64,000 nucleotides of DNA from Dermatophagoides farinae (Eukaryota; Arthropoda; Arachnida; Sarcoptiformes; Pyroglyphidae): NCBI RefSeq assembly GCF_024713945.1, contig NC_134678.1, positions 6,696,001 through 6,760,000 of the forward strand, given 5' to 3'. Each line of letters starts with the position of its first letter. Position 1 is the stretch's first letter. Below are positions 12,101 to 27,100 of the stretch, one piece after another. A program made the translations under genes and the position numbers. The notes beneath the pieces are model-generated. The model worked only from the letters and a program-made list of their open reading frames with translations, was not told the DNA's origin and searched no databases.

Positions 12101-15100
12101 TTCCATGAATAAATAAGAAAAAAAATTGGTGTGAATGAAAATTTTAGATTGTCACACGAAAGTGAGCTTGATTATATGTAATTGCAAAAAAAAAAAAAAA
12201 ATACTGACCGCTCTACTTTCGATCCATAAACTATTGAGTTCATTATGATGATGATTATTATTATTATGGCTACCATTCGTTGTTGATGTCGTATTCATTG
12301 ATGAATGACCATCTTCTTTACTACCATTATAATGATGATGACCATTTAAATGATGGCCATTAACCGTTGTCGAATCCAATGAGGATAATCGATTATTAAC
12401 ATTATTACGTAATGAATCTTCATCCTGGAACAATGAACAAAAATTCAAATGGAAAGAAGATGAATTGAATGAAAATAATTAACAAAAATAGACACACATA
12501 CCATTTGATGATATTGTTGTTGATGATGATTACGGCTAAGTTGATATGTTTGAATTTGTTGCTGTGTTAATGGTATGACATTTGATAATTGAAATAATCC
12601 ACTTTCACCAAATTCTAATACACCGAATGCCCAACCTGAAATTGATGACACAAATTAATAAAAAACATGATTTTCGTAACAAAACCGGAAACAAAAAAAA
12701 ATTTAAAATCAATTATCACACTCACACACACACACACACACACCACCAAAATCTAAAATTTATTACAACAAAAATTCAGGCCAATTACTCCAATCTCCTG
12801 GGCTACCAATATATACACACACACAAACAGTTCATCACTTCATGATGGGATTATTACACCAAAACTGAAAATAAAAATTGATGATGATGACAAAATGTGC
12901 TTCTTATTTGGGAAAAAAAATTAAGAACCAACAACAACGACAAATTTTTCTCATTATGTTTCAATCAAGGAAACAAACATACAAACTACTACCACCACCA
13001 TTCACCAAAGTATGCACATATTAAACACCAAAAAAAAAAAATTCAAACCAACAAGCTACAAACGATGGATATTATTATCATCATCAGCAGCGGAAAAAAA
13101 GGTAAATGATGATGGTGAAATGATATTTTTTTTTTTTGATTAAAATCTTTGTTGATCACTGAAAGGAAACGATAGATTATTATTATTTTTTTGAGAAAAA
13201 AAACTTGCAAATATGTCATTTGAAAAATGACGACAAAGACGACGACGAAATAAAAAAAATCATCAGTAAAAGAAAAAAATAAATTGAAATGAAACAAGAA
13301 AATAAACATTCAACAACAACAACAACAACAATATGGAAAAACGTGCACGAAACTTTTTTTTTAATTTTCATCATCATCTTCATATGATAGGAAAAAAAAT
13401 GCAATATGCAACAAGTGTGTGGTCAAACACACAGTTGAAAAAAAAGATAATTTACTATCTATAACGATGATGATGATAGTGATGATAGGGAATACATACA
13501 TATTCATTTAAATGACATGATGATAATGATGATGATGATGTCCACAAACCAATAAACACACGAATGTCAGTAGATTGTATTGAATATTAAATGATAGATT
13601 GTCCGATACACACACACACACATACACATACACACAGATTAACATCAAATGAAATTTTTCAATAATGAAAAAATGAATTTTTTTCAAATTACGAACAAAA
13701 TGACAATTGTGATGATGCTGATGCTGATGATGGTGAGACCAATTCAATAATGATGATTATCATTGAAAAAAAAATACGATATGATGATGATGATGAACGA
13801 CGTGTATCGCTACACTATTCTAATGTTAATGTACAAGAAAAAAAAATAACGTATTCAACAAAAGAAGGGAAACACACAAATTTGTCAACAGAACAGTGCA
13901 ACCAAAGGAAAAAAAGAGAGAGAAAGAGAAAAACGCAAAAGACGAAAGAGACAAACGATGGATCTAATGAAAAATGGCCATAGTATATTATGGCTATAGT
14001 TCCATTATGGAATTGAAAAACAATGACCAGAAAAATAAAATAAAAATTTTTTTTTTTTTTTGAAGCCAGAAGCTTAGAAGTAAAAAGAAAACAAAAACTC
14101 CAATGTAATGTACACAACTACTATAGTGGATATAACAGAGTGACAACTATTAAGTTGCTAAATATTTTAAACCAATCAAACATTTTTTCGACAAATAATA
14201 ACAATAATCACCAATTTTCATGGATGGTTGAATAAATAGTGCATTGTTAAGAAACTATGTGTCCAATTTCTATTCTCTTTTCACCATTAATTATTGACTA
14301 TGACTATATCTCATTTGGACCAGGATTTTTTTGCTTTTTTGTATCAGAGACGAATAAAGAAAAAAAAATGCAATAACCACCAGTTAACAATTTTTTTTTA
14401 GCATTGTACCACCATCAAATTAGTGGACGAAATTCTCGTTGTTTTTTCCATTTGTCAATTGAGACAAACTAATAATTCTATTGTTGACAGAGAAAAAAAA
14501 ACCACAACCACAACCAAATCGACAAACCAGCTACTACTATATTTCAACTATTCATTTGTGTATGTGTGTTTGCGTGTTGTGACTAATGAAATGAAATGGC
14601 CAATTTCATTATGAATGTGTGATGAATCATAAAAATGATGAAATGAGAGAGAAAGAAAGAAAGAACAAAAAAAAGAATTGGCAATAAAACACAAGAGGAT
14701 TTTCATGGATTTAATAATGATCATCAATGATATATATTAAAGAAGTGGCTGGATTCAATCCAGATTCTCTTTGTGGTGAACAGAGCAAAAGAAAAACAAT
14801 TCAATTCGATCAGAGATCATTAAAAAAAATTTGAAACTTTTGTTTTGTGTTTAGAATTAAAATGAAACGAAATTACAGCGATGAAAAAAAATGACACATT
14901 TTCAAACGAAAAAAAAAGAAATGGCCAAGCATTTTTTTTCGTTCAAGATGACAACATATGCCCATAGCTAATGATGTGTCAATGTGTGTGTGTGTGTGTG
15001 TGTATAACCGCGCGCGTAGGTGTGTGTGTGTGTACACGCGTTCACAAACCATTTGAATATTCAAAAAAAAAAAAAAAAAATTATAAAAATTTTTTTTTGT

Positions 15101-18100
15101 CTTGCTTGTTCCATAATAATCACACATGAATGCATACATTTTTCACACACACACACAACACATATATACAACTTCCTGAATTGAAACCATATTTTCTTTT
15201 CGTCAAAATTATAATAACCATTTTTGTCAAAACAAAATGAAATAAAAAAAAGATAGGTAATCATTGCACATGTGAGTATATACTAAATGATTATGGTTTG
15301 GTTGTGTGTGTGTGTGTGTGAGTTTGAGACCATCTTTTGAATAAGACAAAGAAAAAATGAAAACATACCTTTAGCAAGTTGAAGATGTTTATTACGAACC
15401 ACACGTATAATCGTATCCTTTTTAAATGAAAGCATAGATGGTTCTTGATTATGGCAATCTTTTATGGCACGTACAAATTCAACATTTGTTTGTTGATATT
15501 CATGGATGAATTTTTCCAATAAATTACGAATTTGTATGGCCTGTGTGTGTGTGTGTGTGAAAATTACAAAAGAAAAAAATAATCAAACAAATTACATAAA
15601 AAATGAACATTCACACATACCTTGTTTGAATACAACGTAATCCATTGATCGGTATTGTTTAAAAATATTTGTAAAGTACAATTGTTTGGTATTAGAATTT
15701 CTTGAATATCTTCATAGCTAAAGAAAGAGAGAAAAAAATCAAAATTCAACTAAATTCAAATAAATAATTTAAATACCTGAATTTTTCTACAACTGAAAGA
15801 TAATCATGTTTGGAATTGGAATTTTTTTCTCTTTTAAATAAATAAACAGCAGCATGTGTGACGCCCAGATAATCAACTTGTGGCAATGTTTTCCCACCAT
15901 TCACTGAATATAATCGACAAAAATAGCCGGGAAATTCTTTTGTCCTTTCAATGACGATACGTTTGAATTGTGGTTTAGCACTGTATACATTTGGATTATA
16001 GCTATGGATGCCTTCGGATTTCAGTAATTTTTGCAATTGTTGACTTTCTTCATCATTCAATCGTATACAATTTGGTAGATAGACATCTTGCACTATTTGC
16101 CAGAATATCAGATCCAATAAGATTGGATTTTCAATCGTTTCACTTGGTGTAAACATTTCTTTACGCATCTTTAAACGGAATTTGCATTTCGAGTAGGCAT
16201 AAAAATTGATTTCATTTTTAAGATATAATTTTGTTTTGATTTGTTTTTCATGATGATCATCACGTGAAAGTGTAGATGAGTCGAAATTATTATTTTTTTC
16301 CAAAGATTTCATCGGTGATTGACCAACATCACCATCTGGTGTATCCATTGCAGTGTATGAAAATCCTCCCGGTATTCGATGTTTTTTACCAGATGAAATC
16401 AATGAACTTGCTGAACTATGATGATGGCCATTGGCAAGATGATCACCAAAGGATGGTGTATCCGATGATGATGGTGGTGGTGGTGGTGGCATTGATGAAT
16501 TTCGTTTTGGTGACAGATGATGTTGATGATGGCTATAGGAATGACGATCAGTCGATGTGGATGAATGACGGCCACCTACACCATCTTCACCACTATGAAA
16601 ATCATCTTTGAAATAACGATCAGGAGTAAACATTGGCCTATCAACAGATGATGATGGATTCGATGATTGTTGTGAACCGGCCGAAAATCGATTAAATGGA
16701 CCTAATTCTTCTCGTCGTTCACGAAATTCTCGACTACCACTTTTACGAAGCAATTGATGTTGAGATTGATGAGGATTTTGATGATTTTTAATGAATTTTT
16801 TCACATTTGATGGTTCATAATTCGAGCTGACTAAACTAACATTATCTGGTGCTTGTTGCAAATGTTGTGACGATGGTGTTGATGGCTGATGTGTATGTGG
16901 ATCTACTACGGCATGCATACCAACAATATTATCAACAGATTGTTTAATATTCGGTGTGCTAGTAGTCTCCATAAATGATGGCTGTGGACCATTCCGTAAT
17001 GAACCCATTAATTGTCGTTCAAGTAATGCTTTACGTTGTTCACTCAATTTTTTCACTGAATTCATATTGGCTAGATCATCCATACTTTGACTTTGTATTA
17101 CACCTTTTTTGCCATCTTTTCGTGAACTTCGTACACTTTGATCAATGGTCAATTGTTCAAGTTTGGCACGCATTTCTACACTGATACGTAGTTTACCAAT
17201 ACTACCAGGCACTTGTTGTTGTTGATTATTATCACTATATTTTCTTGTAACCAATTCTTTATGACCGTAATGTTGTTCTGATGTTACTTTGGTGTTTAGT
17301 TTATTTTCATTTAAATTATTACTGCTGTTGTTGTTGTTGTTTTGACTGGAAGATTTACCCGCAATAAGATTTTTATTATTATTGACTATTGCTTTGTTTA
17401 TATTATTCTGTGAGCCATTATTACTATTTGAATGTTCTGGTTCAGCCGTATTCGAACGGATTGATTGAATATCAGTAGATTCACTACCACTTCGTTCATT
17501 TTTATTACCGTTACTGCCATTATTACATTGTTTTTCAATTTGTTTTTTACGTTTAAATTCGATAAAATTTGAACCCGATTGTTGATTTTCTTCGGATGGT
17601 GGTGGCCATCGCCATTTACCAATACGAACAGTTTTGGCACGTCCAAACACATCCGTACCGGGTGAAAGTGGTGGAGGTGGTGGCGGCGGCGGTGGTGGTG
17701 GTATTGGAAGAATCTTTATACTTGTACTATTTGTTTGTTTATTCATGTCATTGTTAATTGATGATTTGACATTGGCTGATGGTTTTTCCGTTGCAACCGA
17801 TTTCGCTCGATCATGTCGCATCATATTTGATACATTGGATAAATCTGTTGTAGATTGAGCTTGTATAGGAAATATCGGCGATAATGATGCCAATGGATAT
17901 GCTAATGAAGACATACTTGTACTACGTGGCATCAACGAATCCTGTCCATTGATAGCCGGTGTCGGTGGTGAACTAACCGTTTGTGCTAGTAAATGTTGTA
18001 ACTGTTGATTCTGTTGTAATAATTGTTTTTGAATCTCTAGATTCTGTTGTAATGATGATGCCAGAAAGGCTCGTTGCTGCATTTGATACATTTGCTGTTG

Positions 18101-21100
18101 GATAACCTGTTGTTGTAGTATGTTAGGATCAACAATTTGTCCATTTAATGATGCCAAATTTAATTGTAGTTGACTATTAGACAGGTTGTTTGTACTACCA
18201 ACAATCGTATTAGCTTGTGAATGATCAAGCGGTGTTAAACTCATTCGTGATGAATTTTGATGTTGCTATAGTAATTTAAATGAAAAAAAATAATTAATTT
18301 GTGTTTTTAGTTTTTGAAATCATGACTCACCTCAATTTCATTGGCACCACCTTTAATTGATTGTGCTAATGATCGTGCATCACTCATTGCATCATCTAAT
18401 TGTGCATCCAATACTGGATTGAAAAGATCATCAAGATATTGATCTAATTCTGAAGTATGTGATGGTATTCCCATATGACGTATATGTGATGCTAATGATG
18501 GTGCTTCAGATGTATCGGACATTGCCGATATGCCTTTGATTGAAAGATTATTATAATCAGCTGATTCTTTATAACGATTTGAATTTGATAAAAATTGTTG
18601 ACTTTTCGAAAGACCCGATTGCTTTTGTGAATACTTTTTATAACGTTTATGATTCTCTTTATTATTATCCGAACAACTTTGTGATTCAGTATCATTCAAA
18701 CAAGATGATGAATCTGATTCAAATGATGATGATGTTGTGGAAGAATCTGGTCGAATAACATGAGGAGATTTACCACGATGTGCTGGTAAAGGACCTGATC
18801 GATTTATTTCTATTCCATCTTTGGTTGTTTGTGATTGTCGTTGAAGATTTTTACGAGAAGATTTACCATTTTCTGAGGATGGTGAGGAATTATTATCTCT
18901 TGCAGTAAAATTCATCAATGAATGATGTACAGGTTGATTGTGGAATGAATCAGAATCTTCATTATCACTACCGCCAGTAAGTGAAGCTGTTTTATGTAAT
19001 TTATCTCGTGAAAAGTATCGTATATTTAGATTCGAATTTGCAGCTAAACCCAATTCTTGCATAGAAATCGAACGATGTTTGAGCAATTTATCTGATTGTT
19101 TATCACCTTTTCTTGTGTATAGATTTTTACGATTATTTCGGAGTTCTTTTGATTTTTTCTGATTCGATTGTGAATCCGATGATTTTTGATTAGGATTCGA
19201 TATGTATCGTTGATTTAGACGACTTTTTTCCGATAATTTTAATTCTTGATCCGATTGTTCTATCGATGGTTCTTCTTCAATCAAATGTGTGAATGCTGCA
19301 AATGAACAAGCATTTTTTAGATAACGTTCGTTCAGTTTACTATGGACAGCCAAACCAAAACCAGTACCATCATCATTATCGGTACGAACCAACGTTTCTC
19401 CAGACATGGAACGAAGCATTTTTTGATTCAATTGACGTTGAACATTTGATTTCAAGAACATATGCTGCTGATGAGGCACATCTCGTTTATTTGGCAATTT
19501 ATTTTCGTGATTCTGTTCAAGAATTTCTCGTACATTAAATTTGTTTATTAGATCGGGATTATGAGCTGGATTGATTGTATTTCGAATGCCATTCATTCGG
19601 GTTTGACCACTACAGCCAATAAAATAATTTATCGATGCTGGAAAACGTGGACATAATTCCATCTGTGACACCATATCCAAAACATAATCATCACCATTCA
19701 ATGAATAGATATCACCATAATTATCTTCAAAATCAATACTCCATCCATTGTGATTATTTTGAAATCCAACAGATTTTAATAATTCGGTTGTAACTTGTTC
19801 TGCTGTACTCCATGAATCTATTTGGCAAAGTTTTTGATCCCCATTGGCCATATTCAATTCGATAGATGTACCACAATTTTTTGACATTGCTTTCCATTCC
19901 AAAAGCGATGGTGGATAAGCTCTACAATTATATTGTTCATGATGATCATTTATAAGCAATAATCGTTGCAAGATTGGACGAATCAAATTCGGTGCATGAT
20001 CCGATACATATTTCAATAAATATTTATAAAGCAATGCACTTGGTGAAAATGAACTAAGACAATGTATCATCAATGTCCATGCACGATCACATGCATCGGC
20101 ATTATCATTTTGCCATGTTTGATTACATAGTTGGCAAAGAATTTCATCGCGTAGATTTAAATTGGCCAGACCTTTCTGTACAATATAATCGGCAAAAAGT
20201 TTCTCTTTTTTTCCAGATAATTCTTGATCATATTGAAATCTTAAAATTAAACTAAATAATGAAAGTGATTCATGGAAATCTTCGTCAGAATTTTTCTGTA
20301 AAAATGGCGTTTTAATTGGCTCCTGTTTAGCTGACCATTGTTGTGAACGAAAATAAATGTTTGTAAATTTGGCAAATGAATGATGATCAATATCACGTGG
20401 AATTTTATTCGGTTGTTTCGATGGTATGACCGCTTTTACTTGTTTAATAATATCACCATATTGATGAACACATTTCCATTGTTCAAGATTATCCAATAAA
20501 TCCTCTAATTCTGGATCAAAATTTAAATGATTTAATGAACCACTATTATTGGTTGAATCGACAAGACCATTTGATTGTTTTCCAACATTTGATGACAAAT
20601 TATGTTTAGTAGTAGAAGCTTTATTATTTTCCATTATCATTCGTTCCATTTCATGTTTATGTTTCAATGTACGAAATTGTTCATATTCTTTTTGTTGTTG
20701 TCGGGCACGAAACGTTGCTTGCAAACGAACAATACCACGTTTCAGTGTTTGATAATTACGACGTTGACGATATCCGCGATAGGCACGTTGAATGCTGACT
20801 GCACCACGTTTCATACTATTATAACGATGTCTAGCTAGATAACCACGAACATATGCTTGAATTTTCGAAACAGCTCTGATCATTATTCTATGTCGTTCTT
20901 TTTCCAATATTGTTTCAGTTGATTCTTTCAAAAATATTTTCGAAAATCCTAATCGATAACCTTGGCTCCCGGGTATATACTTTTCCATGATTAATCGTGT
21001 AATCTCTTTTGATGGTGTACCACGTGGTAATTGACTAGTATTGATAAAACTATGATAACGTGATACGAATTGTGCGTATTTCATTCGTACTGAATAGCCA

Positions 21101-24100
21101 TCTTTGCGAACATTGATCGTTTCTAATAATGCTGATTGTCGTAGTTGAGCAAAAACAATTTTATCATCAAATTTCATTGGTTCACGATCATTATTTGGTC
21201 GAATACAACGTATAAACCAAGGATTTGTTTGTGAAACAATTTCAAATAGATTGATCAATGATTCCTGAAAACGTGCCGAAACAGTTGGTGCACGAGGTTT
21301 CATCGTTATAAATCGATTATCGATTCTTTGCGATTGACGGCCATTATCCGTTAATTCACGAGCATAGTAAAAAATCTTGTTCATAATTGGCATCTTGGTC
21401 GATTGAAGAGCATCAACAATGTCCACTTTCAAAATATTTCGATTCTTTTCAAGAAAACCTTCAATATTATACCAAACTTGTCCTTCAAAATGTTTGATTC
21501 CAAATTCTAATGCATTCATTCGTGCACGGCTATAGATTTCATTCAATGCATGATTATAATGACATTTTTCAAGAAATGAATTATCACTAGCTTTTGGGAA
21601 ATTACTTTCATCTTCTAATAATGGCAATATTCCAATCGGTTTTTTCGATATTAGATTAATAATCAGTTGATTATCTGGATATTCAATATTTTTCCATTCC
21701 ACTTTTTCCTTCATATATTCAGCATGTTCTAATTTGAATATACATTTAATATAATGATTGAACATCATTTCATTGGCATAATTAATGCACAATTGTTCGA
21801 AGCTATTCTCTTTTAGATTCTCAAAACCAAACATATCTAGTACAGCTATTTTAGGTCGCCGTGAAGATAGGTCACTTTTATAGACAATATGATTGATACG
21901 ATGAACAAGCCATGTGAATAGGCTCATATAAAGTAGTTTCGATATGGCATCACGAATGTCTAATGCTTGATCAATATTTAATGGTGTGAGAATAAGTTCG
22001 GTTCGTGTTTCGGTGGCTTTTACGGTCAATATTTTAAATATATCTTCGATGGGAATATGAAGCAAATGTGACACCCATTGAATCTCAGCATCACTACCAA
22101 TCTCTACGCCTTCTTGCCCATGACGAAATTGTTTACGATGAAAATAAACGTTGCCTAAATGAAGAATCGATGCTAATATTCGAAAAATTATATCCTGTTC
22201 TTCATTGGTAAAACCTAAAACTTGCATAGCACCGATCAAAAAACGAAAATCTTCGGCATCATCTTTGCCATCTATTTCAATACAATTGCCTTGATTGAGG
22301 TAAAAATATTTTTCCGCTGCTTGAAGACCATATTTTTCTTTCTCCATATCGCTTAGACCGGCCAATAATTCATAGAAAATATGAAAATTACGTTCATCTT
22401 GATTATGTGAAACGATTCGTGATTTCTCATGCAAAAATTCGATTGTACGGGCGCCTCTTATAATGCCATTACTTTATAACGAAAAAAAGAGATATTATCA
22501 ATGGATTCTGATTGATTGTAATTATTATCTAATTATATAATTGACTTACGTGTTAAAATAGATTTCAATGTATTTACAGTAACGACTTGCATTATTATTA
22601 CGGCTAGTTTTTGCATTACCAAATGTTTCCAATAATGGTATGGATTCTAAAATCTGTTCGGTTATTATGTTTGATGGTGATTTATTGATGGCAGCAAGAT
22701 ATTGTAACAATAGTTTAGTGTTTTCCGTTTTACCTGAACCGCTTTCACCACTACAACATTTCAACAATGAATGGAACAAACAAACAAACAGGTTAGAAAA
22801 AATAAATTAACCCCTTTTTTTCTAAACAAATGTAACAAACCAGATTAATATGCTTTGGCTTTGATTATCTTTCAACAGCTTTTGATAGGCTAAATCACCA
22901 ATTTTAAATAAATGCCTGTATAATGGAAAAAAGTAGATGACAATAACGTTAATCAATGAATGAAAAAAAAATGGATAATGGCACTTACGGTGGTTGTGAT
23001 AAACGATGTTGATAATAAAGTTGATTATGATTTTGATATTTTTTCACAATATTTAGACCATAAATTTCAAACATTTTGTATGGATTCAATGATACTAGAA
23101 TATCTCCAATAAATGTCTGTTGTGTCCAGCAAAATAGAAAAAAAATTAGTAAACAAAAAAAAATCAATGAAAAAAAAACAAAAAAAAAAAACTCACATAA
23201 ATTTTGTTTCGTTCATAACGTTTTTTCAGATTCCAAAACAAAGCCGATTCATGTAAATCACTGGTGGAAAAAAAACAGAAAAAAAAATTGATCACAATTA
23301 TTGGATTTTTTTTTGAAAAATTTCACTTCAGCCTATAAATTCAAAGGAGAAAAAAAATGTGTCTAAAAATAGAATCGGAACAAGGTTAATCATATCGAAT
23401 CTTCCGGCATCTAACCAATTTATTCACTAACGTATACATTTTGAATTCAAATTTCTTTCTTTTCTTGTTGTTAATCGGCAGTTTTTTTTCTATTTTATTT
23501 TCTACCGATTACCTATAATCATCAATAACAACAACAGTAACAACAAATTAGATATAGACTTTATTGAATATATATATACAGAGATGGAATTGGTGAATTC
23601 GAAATATTAAAGAAAGAGAGAGAGAGAGAGAGGGACAACGATAATCACCATTTATTATTGATCTATCTATCGATGTGTGTGTGTGTATGATGGATAAATC
23701 AAAATTTGATTCAATAAAAAAAAAATAATCTACTTCACAAAATATATATACATTTGTTATTTTGGCTAAATATAATATAATGGTACGAATGATCATCGAA
23801 GATTGTTGTACTACCTCTTTTCATATTTTTTTTCTTCTTCTTCTTGTTATCCATCAATTTTTTTTCTCTGTTTCCTTTGGTTGATTTGATTATTAGGTTT
23901 TTTTTGTCTAAACTAGCCATGTAATATTTTACTGTATGTATAAAAAAAATCAAAATCATTCAGTCGGGTCAGCTTTGCTGTATGTTTATTGATTACAAAC
24001 GAAATAAAAAAAAACGGAAAATGAAAAATTTTCCATCATTATTATCCATTGAACGGGTGTGGATAAATTATTCATTTTTTTCTGTTTTCAACATTCTTTC

Positions 24101-27100
24101 ACATTCATTATATTCAAAAGATTATGTTGTTGCTTGTTGTTGTTTTTTTTTTCGAAGTTTCACATTTAGTAGTATTTCAATTTAAATAAATCCTTCGTAT
24201 TATGACCATTATACTATATGGGGAATGGATCGGTATTGCATTGAATAACCATAATGGATTATTACAGAGAGAGATTTGTAACTTTTGTTTGTTATTTTGT
24301 TTTAAAAAATCTTTATCTAAGATTCAGAGATTTAAAAATATGATTGAAATGTGAATATGAAATTATCCGTTGGTCGGACCACCAATACGAAGATTGAATT
24401 AAAATCAAATATGCAGCAATCGACTTACTTTAAATTAATCATATCATCAATACCATCTTCGCCATTATTTTGATTATTAATATTCGGTAGAAAATCATTT
24501 CGTTTTCGTATGTTTTGCGGTTGATTTTGTATATTATATTCTTGAGTCTAGAAAAAAAGAAATCATTGATCATCAATTTTTGAATTGTTTGAAAAACAAT
24601 TAAATTGAATTTGATCATCATCATCAATATATGAGAATATAAAAAATTAAAAAAAATATTACCTGATCACCTGGAATCGTACTGTGTACGATAATTATTT
24701 GATTTGAATCTGAACATTCTTGCACGATTCCGGGCATCAATGTTTCATTGCTGCCATCGTCAAACCAAACAGGATCACCCTTTTTTTACGACGAGAAAAG
24801 AATTGAGAAAATTAAAATCAATTGATCAATTGATTATTCAATGAATTTTGTATGTGTTTTGTTTCGATCATCAACATGAGTTATTATAATGTACAAAAAA
24901 GTCCAGACATTTATAATAAAAAAAAAATTCACGACATTGAAATCAAAATCGAATCATCAACAAGAAACAGACACAAACACACAGTAGTCGACCTGAACGA
25001 ATTCATTTGAATCGTGATCATCAACAAGTATAAGAAAAAAAAATTGTAAAAAAAAATTGAACTTAAACAAACACACATGAGCGTATCGAAATGAATCAAA
25101 GACAAAAAAAATGATGATGATCATCATCATCATCATCGAAGTACATTTAGTCCATTATTTGTTCATCAACAGCAACAACAAAAAAAACATTGTGACGAAG
25201 AATCAAAAAATAACCATAGAAAAAACAAATATGTAAGTAGTAGACTTTAAATTGAACAAAATTTTCATGCGATCATCATCATCATCATTCACAATGACAA
25301 TCAATGAATGAAAAACAAAACAAAACAAAAAAAAAAACGTGAAAAATTTTGTCTATGATGATATGATTCAATCATAATCAATTTGTGTGACTAACAATAC
25401 AAATATTGATTTATTATATACCCGGCCCATATATATATATTTGGCCGGTCGATTATATTCCATAGTTATGGTATGCCAAAAACCTTAAAGATTTTTTTTT
25501 CCACATTATATCAATATATATGAATAATACAAAAACAGTAGGAGATGGCAGAGAAAAGAGAAATTTGAAAGAAAAAGTGAAAAAAAAATAAAAAGTTTTC
25601 CGTTTAGAAATTTGGTTTTTTACCACCACCACCACCACACACACATAACGTCATTGTAAACTGTTACAGATTATGTCATTATTCTTCTTCTTCTTTTTCG
25701 GCTTCTCCATATAACAATCGAAACCTGATTATTTCATCATCATCAATCGATGTGTACAACAACAACAACAACAACTGTAGAACAATCATCAATTCAAATG
25801 TTGAAAATGAAACGGATTTTTTTGTTTCTGTACAATGATCCACAATTGTGTACCACATAACAGGCAATGACAATAAACAATAATTATTCATTCACAATGA
25901 ATTCGACAATGATTCACATACACACACACACACACACACAAACACACAGAGCTAATTACAATCAAATCTATGGTATAAAAAAAATGATGATGATGAAAAC
26001 AAGAGAGAAAGTGGGAAAATATTTCACAATCAAATGAATTTTTTTTTCGTCACTTTTTTTCTTAATCTAATTCTCAACAATTATTGTTGTTGTTGTTGTT
26101 GTTGTTGTTTTTATTTTCATTTTCATGCTGTTTTTTTTCACATTCATTATACTAATTTGTGGACTAAATTTTTTTTTCTCTTGAAAATTTGTTTCACATG
26201 TTCATTCACACATTCATTCAATTCAATTACTACCAATTGATCATCATCATCATCATCATCATCAGCATCATGTCGCGATTTTTATTGCTATATAACCAAT
26301 TGGACAATAATTTATTCAAACAATTGGTCATCATTGTTTTTGGCTAAAATTCAATTCAATCAATCACATTTTACATAAATTAAATAAATGTTCCATTCTA
26401 TCAATATACTGGCTGGTTCCAGAAACAAAACAAAACAAAACAAAAAATAGGATACGCCCAGAGAAAAACAAATTGCATTCCATATGTGTGTGTGTGTGTG
26501 TGATTGATACACACCCGACACGATTTTTCGATTGATAATTTGGAACTGGAACTGGAACTGGAACAAACGAATAGATGAACATGAGACACACACAAGGCGT
26601 TAACGTTTGTTTGTCATCTTAAGTATCATTTGATGATGATGATGATGATGGCAAAAGAAGAAAAAAAAATTCCAAATCTGTTTAAGTAAATATGTTTCAT
26701 TTTTTTTTAAACAGATGACAATCAGATGATTTCTATCTTTGTCTCCATTTATTCTGATGATCTAAATGAAAATGTTTTTTTTTTTTTATTTATTTATTAT
26801 CATTGTTGTGGTTGTGGTTGTTCGAGTGAAAAAGAAAAAAATATTAATAATTTTCTATAAATAACCCTTTCTTGACATTCGACTATTTGTTTCAACAAAA
26901 AAAAAACAACAAAATGAAATGAAATGAAATTCTCTCTTTTTTTATCGTCCATTTTTCGTCTTCATCTAAATCGATAATAACGAATGACAATAATAATGTA
27001 TTGTGTGTGTGTGTGTGTGTTTGTATGTGTTGCATTATTCCATTTTATCGTCAGTTAAAAATCTCACTAACCTCTTTCTATATTCTATTCATCTATATTC

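Noticed and set aside
26034-26240. Cys-rich small peptide frame in the myosin intron
   Set aside because: The cysteine run is a TTG/TGT repeat read in one frame, with no signal peptide or other cysteine pattern.
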